Shown piece after piece: positions 22,651 through 34,747 of a stretch of DNA of 64,000 nt. The translations under genes were made by a program, and so were the position numbers. Where the stretch lies: positions 13,296,001 to 13,360,000 of the forward strand of contig NC_088917.1 in the NCBI RefSeq assembly GCF_963576675.1, read 5' to 3'. Each line of letters starts with the position of its first letter. The first letter of the stretch is position 1. The notes below the pieces were generated by a model. It made no database searches and was not told where the DNA came from. It worked only from the letters and a program-made list of their open reading frames with translations. Source of the stretch: Euphorbia lathyris. Lineage: Eukaryota > Streptophyta > Magnoliopsida > Malpighiales > Euphorbiaceae.

Positions 22651-23297
22651 ACATTCCCAGATTATTTTATATTGGCTCTATTTGACAAATAGTTGGTAGA
22701 CGTTTGCTGATTACATTAACGGTTAACTGGTTACATTTTTTTATCAGCTGATTTGACAAAACTTGACAAACAATGACATTATAAAACTAAAACCTTTATT
22801 TGAGGTTTTAGGGTTAAATGGTAGTAATGGGAGGAAAGCCGGTTTAATCTCTACGTATATCACAATGTAATCTTAAACCTAACATTTTCTAGATGATGTA
22901 ATTTTAAGTTTTATTAACGAAACATGAGTATTTATTTCAGGTGTAATTTCATGTTTTGGCTACCCTACAATATTCATCGTTTTCTCCACCTAATAAAACT
23001 TGAAACAGTACACTTTTTGCTAGTGAAAAAATCATTTTTCGTAGACGAGGTTTGAAATTGCACCATCCGATAAATGTTAGATTTAAGATTTAAATTCTAA
23101 ATTTTCTCTTGACCTATTATAGGGCTTAAAATTGTAACTTATCCCAAAAAAAAAGATTGTGAATGAAAAGAAAAAAAATTATGGGCCTAAGGAGGAAAAT
23201 TTTAGAAATAATAGGGGCAATAAGGTGAAAATACAAGTTCTTTTTTTCTTATGAAAGGAAAAAGGTTCAGGTTGGAATCTAATTCTCGTTGATCTGC
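22651..23297. repeat. non-coding, with a MITE fragment shared with 54040-54215
   Basis: 22660-22835 matches 54040-54215: GGTTACxTTTTTTTATCA.CTGATTT, then ACAAxxAATGACATT.TAAAAC, CTTTATTTG and TAAATGGTAGTAAT. The rest is AT-rich with no gene seen. Confidence 0.55.
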
Positions 23298-26200
23298 TTT
23301 TTTTTTTAATAAAAGAATCAATATTATTGAAGATCAATTGAAAGAATGGTTACAAGAAAAGGAGGTGGGCAATGCCACTCTCGATGAACAGACTGTGAAA
23401 TAACAGCCCGAGCTAACTCATGAGCTGCTGAATTCGCTGATCGTTTAACAAAAAGAATAGAGACATTATGTAATGCTCGTAGAAACTCTATACACTCTGA
23501 AATAATGGCACTCAAATAAGATAAATGAATAACCGTGTTGTCAATTGCTTGTACTATGGACAGACAGTCAGAACGAACCTCCACATTGCTCCTATTATGG
23601 CTCTTCAACCATAAGAGGGCTTCCCTAACCGCCATCGCCTCAGCTACGATTGGATCATATAACCCGTCGAGTTTATCATGAGAAGCAAAATTGCATACGC
23701 CATGACTGTCCCTGATTACAAAACCGAATGAGCAGTAGCCCTCCTCGTTGAAGACTCTTGCGTCCACGTTGCAGGCCGGCCAGCCATCCATGGGTCTAAG
23801 CCATCTTGCGGCATGAGGTATCACGGGGCCTTGATTAATATGTTTAATTTCCTGGGCAGACTCCCAGCTCGTCCTCTCCCTATCTGCAGATTGGACGATC
23901 TGTTCAGCGGTATCAGACGAACCCTTCCAAACCTTTTGATTTCGGTTTCGCCAGATTGCCCATAAAATCCAGGAAGCTTTTACCAACCCTGCATCAGGTC
24001 TCTCTAACCCCAAAATAAACCAATCAGTGCACGAGGGGATATTACTCATCTGATTGTCCCCTAAAACCCCAAACCATACTTCCGCCGCAATACTGCATAA
24101 TAGAAAAATATGTTCTTCGTTTTCCCCAGGACAGTTACATAACGGACAGAAATTAGCCAAATTGCTATTTCGCCAGACCAAGTTAGCCAAAGTAGGTAAG
24201 CAGCGTGATAAGTACCTCCAGATGAAGTCATTGATCTTCGGTGCAACAGGGAGGTTCCAAATCCCTCTCCAATTAATTGTAGAAGGCAGACTATTACCTT
24301 GTCGGGACATCGTCCACATTCTATAACCACTTCGAACCGAGTATTCTCCATTCCTCTCGCCAATCCACATCCATCCGTCCTATTTGGTTATATTCCTCCT
24401 CGGGATTGATTTAATAAGCTGTTGGTCTTTAGCATTGAATGCCAATGACAGTATCTCTAAATTCCAGTGACCATTTTCGGTGAGTAATGCATTAACTGTG
24501 CCATCCCCTATTGTAAGATCCGGTAAGCTCTCCAGTTGTGAATTGATCGGATCAGGGATCCACGCATCCAGCCAGATGTCCGTACTCGTACCATTGCCGA
24601 TTTTCCTCCTTAGCCCAACCTTTAGTAGCTCTCTCCCTCGCAATATACTTCTCCAAATATAGGATGGGTTGTGACCCACATCTGCTGATAGAAAAGGGAC
24701 ATTGGGAAAATATCTTGCCTTCATCATCCTTGCAACTAAAGAATCCAGATTTTGGAGTAACTGCCACCCTTGCTTGGAAAGTAGAGCCAAATTGAAGGCT
24801 CGTAGATCCTTAAAACCCCTTCCTCCCTGCCCTTTTGATGTACACATCTGCTTCCAATTTATCCAAAAAATACCTCTGCTATCAGAATTTGTGTTCTTCC
24901 ACCAAAAATGGATGATCAGGCTGTTAATCTCAGAGCAGAATTGATCGGGCATCATGAACACACTCATAACATATGTGGGAATCGATTGAATGACGACTTT
25001 AATTAACACTTCTTTTCCGGCTCGTGAAAGAAATTTTTCTTTCCAATTTGAGATTCTGTCGCGGATTCGATCCTTCAGGTATCCAAAAGTTTGCAATTTA
25101 CTTCTACCGACCACAATGGGTGCTCCGAGATAAAGACCAAGATCATTCGCTTCCTGAACCCCAAGTGCTATTCCAACCTGCCTGCGCTGATCAGTAGTCG
25201 TGTTTTGACTGAACAACAAAGCTGATTTCCTGAAGTTCACTTGTTGACCTGATGCTTTCTCATATATATGCAAACATGAGTGTAATGTAGATGCCTCTGC
25301 AAAATTAGCCCTAAAAAACAACATACAGTCGTCAGCGAAAAAGAGATGGGATATTCTCGGAGCAGATCTCGCTATCAAGCACCCATGTATATGTCCTACT
25401 CGCTCTTGATCAGATAATAGAATAGATAATCCTTCAGCGCATACTAGAAATAAAAAGGGCGATAATGGGTCCCCCTGACGTAGCCCCCGAGTAGGAATAA
25501 TTGGGCCAATATCCCTACCCCCAAGAGTAATTGTATACTTTACCGAAGTCACGCCCATCATCATCCAGCCTATCCATCTCTCTGGGAACCCCATTGCCTG
25601 TAACATATTGCGCAAAAATCCCCATTCTACTCTATCATAAGCTTTGCTCATGTCGAGCTTCAGAGCCGCCAGACCATGTCGACCCTGTTTGAGATTCTTC
25701 AATCTGTGTATTACTTCATAGGCCACAATTATGTTGTCTGATATTAACCTTCCGGGTAAGAATGCGCTTTGAGACTCCAATATAATGGAAGGAAGTACCT
25801 TTTTAAAATGGCTCACTAGCATCTTTGATACGATCTTGAATAGTACGTTACACAGAGAAATAGGCCTTAGATCAGTTACTTCTTCCACTGCTTTTTTCTT
25901 CGGGATAAGGACGATATATGTGTCATTCAAGTTTGTGGGCATCGTTGAGGAATTAAGTATTGACAAGCATGTTTCGGTGACGTCAGCCCCAATGATGTTC
26001 CAGAATGCCTGGTAGAAGGCCGAGTTTAAGCTGTCGGGTCCCGGGCTCTTATCCGGATTCATTGAGTTCCTTGACCTCACTTCTATCAAACGGGGACATT
26101 AATGCCGTTATATCCTGTCTAGACACCCTTGCGCTGACCCTCATCAGAATTTCCTCTGCCAGGCTACCTGAGCTAGTGAATATGTGCTGGAAGTAGTCTG

Positions 26201-26848
26201 AGATAAGCTCTTCAAGACCGTCACCCCACCCCTTCCAATTTCCTGTCGAGTTTTTAAGCATCTCAAACATGTTATTCCTTTTTCTAGCCGACGCCTGCGC
26301 ATGGAAGTATTTTGTGTTGCTATCACTGTCCCTCATCCAGAATAATTTGGCCCGTTGTCTCCAGAATTCAGCTTGCTGCTGTAGAGTTGCGTTATATCGA
26401 GCTGAAAGAGCTTTAAAGGTCGACACTCCATAATGATCAGTTCTGCCTCGAAAGCTTTGTAGCTCCTTGCGCAGCTCAGATAATTTCCTGTTGAAGTTTC
26501 CATCCAACCCCAAACTCCATTCGGTTAAAGTAATGGTGCAATTCTGAATTTTATCTGATATGCTCCCTATACTTGAGGACCACGTTCGTTGGATAATCGC
26601 GGAGCATCCCTCTTCTTGAAGCCAATAATTTTCAAATCGGAATTGTTTCAAGGTCCTTCTGATTACCCAAATCTTATATTCAAGAAAAAGAGCAGAGTGA
26701 TCTGAATTGATTGTGACAAGATTGCTTAGAGTTGCATTTTGAAATATTCCTTTCCACTTTGAATTGACCAAAACCCTATCTAACCGCTCCTCAATCCACC
26801 TGTTCTCCCCTCTGCTTACTGATGCGCCTCCGTTAAAGAAGGCTCACT

Positions 26849-28508
26849 AAGGGATAAGTGTACCCTGTCGTTATCAAGTAATAAAATCTGGAAAGTCCAG
26901 GTATCGAATCCACATGATTTATTTACTACAAGTATCGAGCTACTTGGTCTCAGGTGTTATCTAGGCTGTGTGGGTTTTGAGTTTGTTTTGATTAAGTTAA
27001 CCTAATCCTAGTTGAATTGTTCTACTTCTAGCTAAGTTATACTAATTCAAACTAAGTTATTCTACTCCTAATTAAGTTATTCTACTCCTAATTAAGTTAA
27101 ACTACTCCTAGGTGATCTTTCACTAATGCAATTACCCGAAGGAACATGGTATGAACAATAATGATGAAGATAGATTATTAGGTCAATAGATTAAAAACCT
27201 AATCTAAGTCACTTGTATTCAAGGCGATTAACCCTACTTACCCTCCTAAAGTCCCTAGTGCGTGATTCCCTTGTAAGGCCGAAACTAGGTCTAAGGCTTA
27301 GCAATTTGGGCTCAATCAACTAAGAGGTCGTCAATCTCCTAGGCTCTGACTAGGTCAGATTCAGCTCACAATATGTGCCTACTAGATTTTGGGGCTTTTG
27401 AATGAGTTAAACCAATTGAATAAAGCGTAAGACAAAGATTAAATAAATGAATCATAGAACAAAACAAGAGCTAAAATATCATTAAAGGCGAAGAATATTG
27501 TCACGGGATACAATTAGCCTAGGATTCATAGACTATATCAAAGGGTACAAACATAGTAAGATAAAAGGTGATACGAAAATCCCTTTCAGGGAACCTGTCT
27601 ACCCTGCAGCCGGCTTCCTAGGTCTTAAGGACGGACCTTGAATAATCCTCGGTGGATGGAGCTTCGGAGCTTCTTCAATGGAGGTTGAAGGAGATGGAGA
27701 AGGTGGAGAGAATTCTTCAAGGGTGAAAAGCTAAGGTAATTTACAATAATGAAAGATATCTAATTTACAATTGGAATTTCCTATTTATAGACGCGGTTCG
27801 GGCCCTCTTTTTGACCTAATTCGTGTCCTTTTGCAGGTGGAAAGTCGTGGGGTCAATCGTGTCCTCGTGGGGCCGGGAATCAGTCTTTTGACTGATTCCC
27901 GCAGGGCAGCTCGGTGAGCTGGCCATGCTAGCTCGCCCGAGCAGGCCCCTGAGGGCCAGCTCGGTGAGCTGACCTACGAAGGTCAGCTCGACGCGAGCTG
28001 GCCATGCCAGCTCGCCGAGCTGGCCCCTTAAAGGCCTGATCGACGGGCTGGCAATGCCAGCTCGCCGATCTAGCCCCAAAAAAGCCATTTCGACGAGTGG
28101 GAATGCCCAGAATGCCTTGCGCGACTGCCGGATGTCCCGAAACGCAACTTTCACCCGAACTCGTTCCTGCTTTAGCCTGCACATGCACGAAAACTCCAAA
28201 TAACATTAGTTCCGAGGCTAAATTAACCCGCCAATCGCTCATTTTGAGTAAACACTCCGTTTAGTGCGACTTTTGGCGGATCAATTAGCTATAAAAGACA
28301 ATGGAATTTTAACGTACATGCTATTTTGGCCATATTTGCCTAAAATAACCAGAAAACAAGCCTAAACAACGAAAAGTAAATAAAACATTTCCAATTTCTA
28401 ACTAAGTCACACAAAAGCATATAAATGCGAGAATTGCTCGCTTATTCATAAAATAACGCTAAAAACCGTCCTAAAACCGTACCCAAAGATAGGGGTTTTT
28501 GACCCCTA
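26849..28508. mobile_element. 1.66-kb non-coding insertion in LINE ORF2
   Basis: TCACT at 26844-26848 and 28509-28513 flanks it as a possible 5-bp target duplication. It has no coding capacity. An alternative reading on the minus strand takes TGATAGGGGTC... to ...GGGTACA, which would have LTR-like TG...CA ends but no matching flanks, so the exact ends are uncertain. A hairpin (GATAGGGGT / ACCCCTATC) lies at its right end. GC-rich repeats of AGCTCGSCGAGCTGGCC type occupy 27895-28100. It may be a solo LTR. Confidence 0.6.
27895..28100. repeat. GC-rich dyad repeats, AGCTCGCCGAGCT type
   Basis: Several imperfect copies of a palindromic module occur, for example GCCAGCTCG-c-CGAGCTGGC at 28006-28024 (9-bp arms, one central base), in otherwise AT-rich DNA. 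The two ORFs read through it on the minus strand are repeat artefacts. Confidence 0.8.
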
Positions 28509-29160
28509 TCACTTACCTCCGATGTGAAAGGATGCCCCCTCATATATAAACTAGATAGGTCACAGTCATCGACTGCTCTTTGAAAACCTTCAAGGAGCCA
28601 GTTGGGGTGTCTATTTCCGCCCTTCTTCTCTGAATGGCTAAGTAAGTCGTTAAAGTCTCCTATACAGCACCACGCCATATCAGAATTCCCTCTGAGAGAA
28701 CGAAGTAGATCCCATGATTCCCTCCTTCTTCGTCTCTCCGGAAAGCCATAGAAGCCTGTCAAATGCCAAGTCTCCATGTTTTGAATTGAAACCAGAATAT
28801 CTATAAAATTGAGTGATTTATTTATCACCGTAACATTTACGGTGTTCTTCCAAAACAGCGCCAGACCCCCTCCATGGCCATGTCTCTCCACCACAGCAGA
28901 GCCCTCAAACCCCAAACTCCTGCCGATGTTTACAGCTCTCTCTTCAGTTGCCAAGGTTTCTATAAGGAATAGAAACGTCGGCTTGTGGGCCCGAACCAAG
29001 TCCCGAAGGACATTAACTGTCCGAGGATTGGCCATTCCTCGGCAGTTCCAACTCAAGATGCTCATTGCCCCTGGCGGGCCTGAAGACCAGGTCCCACTTG
29101 CTCTCCTTGTTTAGATTGTTCGGCACTGATAAAATCCATATGTGTATCCTCTGCTGTTCT

Positions 29161-30110
29161 CTATCTCTTTGCATCCAGAATGATCCCTTCTTCCCCCCCT
29201 GTTGCCTTATTTTGCTTCATAATAATAACCTTTGGGCTTGTGATCATACTAGTTCCCTCAAATCTTGGGTCCTCTTCTGGCTCCCTAAGCCAATCCCTGC
29301 CTATTTGAATTCCAGCTCGTCTATTTAGTGCCCTGAGACTACTATCATAATTTCTTTCCTCTGAGACTTCTTGTGAATCAAACAGATGGACACAAAATCT
29401 GTCAGCATGACCTATAACCCCACAGAAAAAGCAAAATTGGGGTAGCCTCTCGTATCGGAATTGTACCCAAAACCACTCCCCTCCATCCCTCTTAACCTTC
29501 AGTCCCTGTCTGAGTGGTTCCCTTATATCAATCGTGACTTTAATTCGCACAAAGCTGTGCCGAAGGCCTGTAAAGTTTTTTGGGTCTGACTCGACGAACT
29601 TATCAGTATGATTACCAATAGCCTGGCAACTTGTTTCAGTTTGAAAGCCGATAGGGAGATCGAAAATCTGCACCCAAATTATAAGATCATTGAGTTATAC
29701 TCTAGATGCTTGCTCGTTGTCGAGGAGTTTCAGGACAATTAACACATTATGGTTGAAGGTCCAAGGGCCATCGTTCATGACCCTAGCCATATCCAACGCA
29801 TGATAAAATTGAAACACATACCTGTCCTCCGCTTCCGTTATCGTTACCCCTTTAACTGGTCTCCAAATAGCCGCCAATGTGTTCTTCATTAACTCGAAAT
29901 GTGTCGATTTAGCCGTAAGAAAACCGCCAAGAACATAGAACTTCTCCTATTGCGCGTTCTGGACGGACGACTCCCCAGTACCAGGCCATCGTCATCGTCG
30001 CCGTCTATCCTGAGTTGGGCGTATGCCGTCACGATACCCTTGCCTTTGTGCATAACTTCGAATTTTAAAGGCCACGACAAGAATTGGCCAAAGAAGTGAT
30101 TACCAGAGAT
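29161..30110 (-). pseudogene. LINE ORF1: DUF4283-like plus CCHC zinc knuckle, fragmented
   Basis: Three minus-strand frames (30080-29889, 29889-29695, 29673-29161) together resemble ORF1 of plant L1 elements. They contain a DUF4283-like stretch (RYVFQFYHALDMARVMNDGPW) and the segment LPIGFQTE, then RYERLPQFCFFCGVIGHADRFC with a CX2CX4HX4C knuckle, then a polar tail. Stops and frame changes separate the pieces, so it is not translatable as a whole. The family's protein binds the LINE RNA. Confidence 0.8.
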
Positions 30111-30310
30111 AGACGATTGTGCTGCGATAGGGTTTTGAAAGGATAGGCAAATTCAAGAAACAGACGAGCTCAGTTCAAGAGAGCAAACCTAGGCAAGATC
30201 AGACGGAAAGAAGAATCAATGAAGATGGCCAATTGGTCTGCGGAAGGGATCGAGGAAAGAGACTGTTAAAAGAAACAGACGGAAGCAGTTCAAGAGAACG
30301 GACTTTGAAT

Positions 30311-30544
30311 AGGATTTTCTTTCTTTTTCATATCACACCCATTCCTTTTTTTTTTATTACTCAAGTCAATCCATGTTAGATAAAGACGAGTTAGTGCCAT
30401 AACTCTTTTGGATAAACATGGAACTTACTTCCTGGACTCCTCTTTCACTTCGTTTGTTGGAATTACTCTTTTTCTGTCTTTTTTCTCTTTTTTTTTTCTT
30501 AAGCCAACTGTAATACCCGTCACCTTATGAAAAGAGAGGAGAGC
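30311..30544. other. short non-coding flank of the LINE
   Basis: T-rich, with no gene seen. The transition from LINE leader to flanking DNA lies near its start. Confidence 0.4.
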
Positions 30545-30553
30545 GACAACTTA

Positions 30554-30775
30554 GCCTAGGGATCCTCTAGAGTTGAAATCCTCTAGAGTTAGTGGAGTTG
30601 TAATCATCTCAACCATTAATTGCAAAATGAATGGATGAGATTTGATTGATCAATAAATGACTAATTAAATATTAAAATTTCTCAATTAAATCTCATCCAT
30701 TAATTTTGCAATTAATGGTTGAGATTACAACTCCACCAACTCTACAGGCTTTTTAACTCTAAAGGATCCCTACAC
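30554..30775. mobile_element. Mutator-like MITE, 222 bp, 9-bp TSD
   Basis: The terminal inverted repeats (GCCTAGGGATCCTCTAGAG versus the complement of the other end GTGTAGGGATCCTTTAGAG) extend about 95 bases, so the whole element is nearly one hairpin. GACAACTTA flanks it on both sides (30545-30553 and 30776-30784). A 9-bp duplication is diagnostic of Mutator-like elements. Confidence 0.88.
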
Positions 30776-30784
30776 GACAACTTA

Positions 30785-31182
30785 TCGTAGAATGTCTACG
30801 TGGCGTAAAAGATATTACACGTGGTGTTATTCTGGTAAATATGGCCCCACGAAAAATCATGCCACCAATAAGATTGCTTGCTATTAAAACAATCAACTTG
30901 CACTACTAAAGAAAGAGAAATTATAACATACCGTAACGTTTATGATCAAAAGAATTTTTATTCTATTATAAAAAATATATATATTTTTTTATTCTAACAT
31001 CTAAAATAATAAAATTCACAAGTTAGTTTAATAATTTGAGAACTTATTCAGTAAAATTCTTCACAATCTTATTTATCTATATTTTACATGTATGTTATTT
31101 TATCATTTATTAATAACAGATTATAAACATATTAATAAACGTAAAATTTTTTTAAAAAATAAAATAAAAAACATACTGTCTC
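30785..31182. other. AT-rich non-coding stretch
   Basis: No gene, repeat array or element end recognised apart from the flanks of the two neighbouring insertions. Confidence 0.5.
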
Positions 31183-32365
31183 CAGGGGTGGGACCGAGGG
31201 AAGGGTCCGGGAGCCTCCGGAACCACCTTGGTTACGAGTAGTTTCGGCCCTCCTAATATTAGTCTATATAATAATATTTCATTGTTTAAAGTTAGATGAG
31301 ATGATTAAAAACACTTGCTTCAATTCCCCTCAACTTCAATTTATTTATTTATTTTTGAATCAACCTCAATTTATTTTAGAAAGTGTTTATTTATTTAAAT
31401 TTTATTTTTCAACAACTATAAAATTATGTTACCATTATTAATTAATTTATTTATTTTCATAACACTTTTGAACTCATTTTTATTATGTCTTTTCCATTAA
31501 AAAAAATTAGTTTCTTATTTTTATTAGATATATCTCATTACGTGTTAGGCTTGTCCAAAATTCAAAATTTCAATATTTTGGACTCATTAGGTACTCCCTA
31601 AATCCAAATTTCTAACTTTTTTGGCATGTTAGGCCTCTATAAATCTAAATTTCTAATTTTTGTTGGTCTGTTAGGTCTTTCTAAATCCAAATTTCTAATT
31701 TTTTTGGCCTGTTAGGCCTCCATAAATCCAAACTTCTATGGGTTAGTTACATGTTAGTCAGGTTTGGTTAACTATTTACAACAAACCACTAGTATAAAAA
31801 GAATTTCTTTAAATGTCAAGTTTTTGAAAAAAAATGGTTACATCATCAAATATTGCAATTGCCGGGTTTTTTTTTAAAATTTGAAATAATTTAAAAATAA
31901 CTGAAATGTGATAAAAACATAAATAAAAAATAACAGAATGACAAAAATCTAAGAAAAAATAAAAAATGATAAAAACAGAAAAAAGATTTATCAAACTGTA
32001 AAATAATTTTCAAAAGTGTTTTTATATGTAATTTTCTCAATTTCTATTTTTTTGGCCTCATAGGCCTCTTTAAATCCAAATTATTAATTTTTTTTTCTTG
32101 AAAGGCCCTCTGAAATCAATTTTTTTAACTTTTTTTACATATCCAACCCTCTCTAAATCCATTTTTTTAAATGTTAGGACTATTAAACGAAATCTAGCTT
32201 AATTTTGAGAAATTATACATTAATACTTAAAATTCGTTTTTGACCATTAAAATTATAACACGCATATATACAAAAAAAAAAAGCAAGTTCGATTTAGGAA
32301 AAAAAAATCCTGAACGCACGTGTAAAATCGGCCCCCCCAATCGAGTCATCCTGTATTCGCCACTG
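31183..32365. mobile_element. hAT-like non-autonomous element, 1183 bp
   Basis: Its ends CAGGGGTGG... and ...CGCCACTG are short, imperfect inverted repeats of the CAGKGGYG type seen in plant hAT-like elements. The flanks ACTGTCTC and ACTATCTT (8 bp) differ only by two transitions and may be a decayed target duplication. Inside, about five units containing GGCCTGTTAGGCCTC and TAAATCCAAATTTCTAA recur between 31555 and 32165. No coding capacity was found. Confidence 0.6.
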
Positions 32366-32690
32366 ACTATCTTTTGTACGAGTTGAACATAAAAATTTCA
32401 AATATTTCACCAAATTTATAAATATTAATCTCCAATTCAATTATTAAATCACAATAAATATGAATTATTATTTTTAGAACCAACTAATATGCAATTGACG
32501 CAGAATAAGAAACAAAATATATGTGTTTTATAATAATATCTGAATTTGACCCAACTTGCAAACCTTAGGAGTAAAATTGCTCTTGACTACCAATGTTAGA
32601 GATAAAATTGTATCATTTTAAATATCAAAAATAAAATTGCTTATGAACATTAAATGTATTTTTACACCTTATCCCAAATAGAAAACATAA
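32366..32690. mobile_element. half copy of AACGTTAGG-type MITE
   Basis: It shares its interior (TTTGTACGAGTTGAAC to TAAATATTAATC) and one end (TAAAATTGCTCTTGA...TTTTTACACCTTATCCCA) with the MITEs at 33690, 53470 and 57181. The left half is missing where the 1183-bp element adjoins. Confidence 0.65.
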
Positions 32691-32966
32691 AAGTCAGTAC
32701 AAAGTTGACATTTTAGAGTTCTTGACATAAATAAGGAAGTGTTTTCCCAATTAAATTCTGCTACATATATTGGAATTAGAAGTTTAGAACACACTTAAAT
32801 CTTCACATGCTAAACAAGGTCCTATCTAACTAAATAATACATTACAAAATTGCCCAATCTATCTTTTGACTTAATCTCGAGTAAGTTGTGAGGTAGCCAA
32901 GCTAATTTTTGTACAATAATTTGTCACACGATTTCTAAATTTAATTTCAATTAAAATATATGTGAA

Positions 32967-33678
32967 TTAAAGACGAAACTCGTACTTGTGGCCCAATGAA
33001 TGAATCTCACTATTGACGTGGAACATAATAAAAGAGGCTATATCTTCCGCTGATGGTTTTGTGGTTGTTTCGGAGGATGGTAACTTTTCGGTATTCCCTC
33101 GCCGAACTTCCTCAACCATTTTCGCTACATCGGACATTTTCGATCTCTGCTCAGGCAATACACTCTACGTAGAGCAATAACAAACTATCATAATAGCAAT
33201 AACTGCAAATCCGAGAATGCAGCTGGTTAGGACAATCCATTATAAGAGCAATAACTGCAAATCCGAGAATGCAGCATGTTAGTACAATCCCCAGTATTGC
33301 ATATTCACTTAGTTTATTCAGTTTTCGCGATCGCGATGGTTGAGGAATTGGAGGTTGAAGTGGAGAAAGTGCACTTTCTGATGAAACATTGTTACCGGAA
33401 AACGCCGAACTTGGAGGCAAAACTCCGGTGAGATCATTGTTTGATAGATTAAGGGATTGCAAACTAGGAACATCTATAGCAGGAATAACCCCTGAAAGAG
33501 AGTTGTTTGATAGGTCCAAAGCTTGCTTATCTTCAACTGGTTCAGCCATGGCAACTCTAAAGAAGAGAGTTGCAACGAAAATGATCAAAATATTCATTTT
33601 CGAAACACCAAAATATCTAATATAAATCCTGCTTAAATCTACATGAATCAAAGGAAAATATGGACCAGAATTAGGCAA
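32967..33678 (-). pseudogene. kinase-less LRR receptor-like gene fragment, copy 1, broken
   Basis: The minus strand reads a signal peptide (MNILIIFVATLFF), about two leucine-rich repeats (LDLSNNSLSGVIP, LNLSNNDLTGVLP), a basic juxtamembrane stop and a transmembrane helix (YAILGIVLTCCILGFAVIA). A 45-bp tandem duplication around 33185-33290 then throws the frame. The tail (MPEQRSKMSDVAKMVEEVRRGNTEKLPSS) is in another frame (33158-32967). The tail matches the extreme C-terminus of LRR-III type receptor kinases, so the whole kinase core is absent. The second copy (56515-57069) is still open. Confidence 0.75.
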
Positions 33679-33689
33679 ACTAACAGAAA

Positions 33690-34250
33690 AAATAACGGGG
33701 GACCCTAATGTTTACGGTCAGGAGTAATTTTACCTCTAACATCCAAAATGGTACAATTTTACTCCTAACGTTGACAAGATGGGTCAATTTCACACCTCAT
33801 TATAAAACACAAATATTTTGTTCCTTACTATGCACCAATTGCATATCCGTTGTTTCTAAAAAAAGTTTTTATATTTTTTGTGATTTAATAATAGAATTGA
33901 AAATTAATTTTTTAAAATTTGATGAAATATTTGAATTTTTTTGTCCAACTCGTACAAAATGTAGTATATTTTTTTAATTTTTATTTTATTTTTTCACGTC
34001 TAATAATATGTTTGTGATTTGTTACTAATTAGTGACAAAATGACACACATATGAAGTGTAGATGAGAAGATTCATTACTGAGAAGACAATTTAATGAATT
34101 ATTTCTCAAATTGATTCAATTTATCAATGTTAGGGGTAGAATTGTTCTTAGCTACCAACATTAGAGATAAAATTGCACCATTTTAGACGTTAAAGATAAA
34201 ATTGCTTCTATCCCTAAATTGTAGGGGTACTTTTACATCTTATCCTAAAA
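33690..34250. mobile_element. AACGTTAGG-type MITE, copy in duplicated block 1
   Basis: Its ends resemble GGGATAAGGTGTAAAAATAC / ...TTACATCTTATCC, with subterminal units TAAAATTGC...CATTTTAGACGTTA arranged inversely at the two ends. It has no coding capacity. It corresponds to 57181-57766. Confidence 0.7.
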
Positions 34251-34747
34251 TGATATACAAATTGTATAATTTCTAAAAAAAAGAATGATTTTAAAACTTA
34301 ATTAGTTAAAACTAGAAACTCAATTGTAATTAAATAACCTTTTACTGTTAGTTACTGTTGGCACTAAAAGAAAATACCCTTTTTCTGACAGAATGCTGTC
34401 GGAATGTAAACTTTTCTTTGTTTTATTTCTTTTGTAATTCATGTTTAACTTATACTACAATATAACTATTTAAAAAATTGTAACTATAGTGCCTTCTATA
34501 GTTAATAAGTTTTTGAGAAAGTAAACATTACTTTGTTTTTTTCACCATTAGATTATGAAGTGTAAAATTTATGATATGGTGACAATACACAAAGTAAGAC
34601 TTACTTTGTCAAAAACAAAGTAAGCATAGCCTTTACCTTATAACTGTTATAAACTTAATAAATAAAACTTTGGTACATTCAATGCTTACTTATGCCTTGT
34701 GGTGAAGGGTTAGGTTTCGTGGGTGAAGCTATAACCATTCAATACTT
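34251..34747. other. AT-rich non-coding stretch
   Basis: The first 200 bases belong to the duplicated block; beyond that I see no gene or element. Confidence 0.5.

Larger units (their letters stand above)
23324..29065 (-). pseudogene. LINE ORF2: endonuclease, reverse transcriptase, zf-RVT, RNase H
   Basis: The APE-type endonuclease begins at 29065 (MSILSWNCRG, IETL, GDFND) and stops at the inserted DNA at 28508. It resumes after 26849 with IEERLDR and SDHSALF in another frame. RT follows, with NPDKSPGPDSLNSAFY, FKIVSKMLVSH, KAYDRVEW, GLRQGDPLSPFLF and the catalytic FADDC. A frameshift lies near 26060 and an in-frame TAG at 24380. The C-terminus has the zinc-binding CPLCNCPGENEEHIFLLC segment and a plant LINE RNase H (NVDARV, EAMAVREAL, EVRSDCLS). 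The protein would nick target DNA and prime cDNA synthesis; this copy cannot make it. Confidence 0.9.
23298..30310 (-). mobile_element. L1-type plant LINE, minus strand, disrupted
   Basis: Two ORFs and a terminal poly-A (a T run at about 23299-23309 on the plus strand) define a LINE of roughly 5.35 kb once the 1.66-kb insertion at 26849-28508 is discounted. The 5' end is set only approximately, at the leader beyond ORF1. No convincing target-site duplication was found. Confidence 0.88.
32691..34470. repeat. duplicated block, copy 1 (matches about 56250-58040)
   Basis: It has the same order of features as the block 24 kb to the right: leader with AGATCTTCACATGC-like text, kinase-less receptor gene on the minus strand, then an AACGTTAGG-type MITE and the flank ending GTTAGTTACTGTTGGCACTAAAAG. 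Identity is high throughout by eye, and the MITE was present before duplication. Confidence 0.8.

Noticed and set aside
27816..28242. Two minus-strand ORFs of 127 and 104 codons
   Set aside because: They run through the AGCTCG dyad repeats within a non-coding insertion and have no recognisable domain.
26849..28508. Helitron interpretation of the LINE insertion because of the terminal hairpin
   Set aside because: The hairpin is not followed by CTRR, the other end lacks a clear TC start, and insertion between A and T is not seen.
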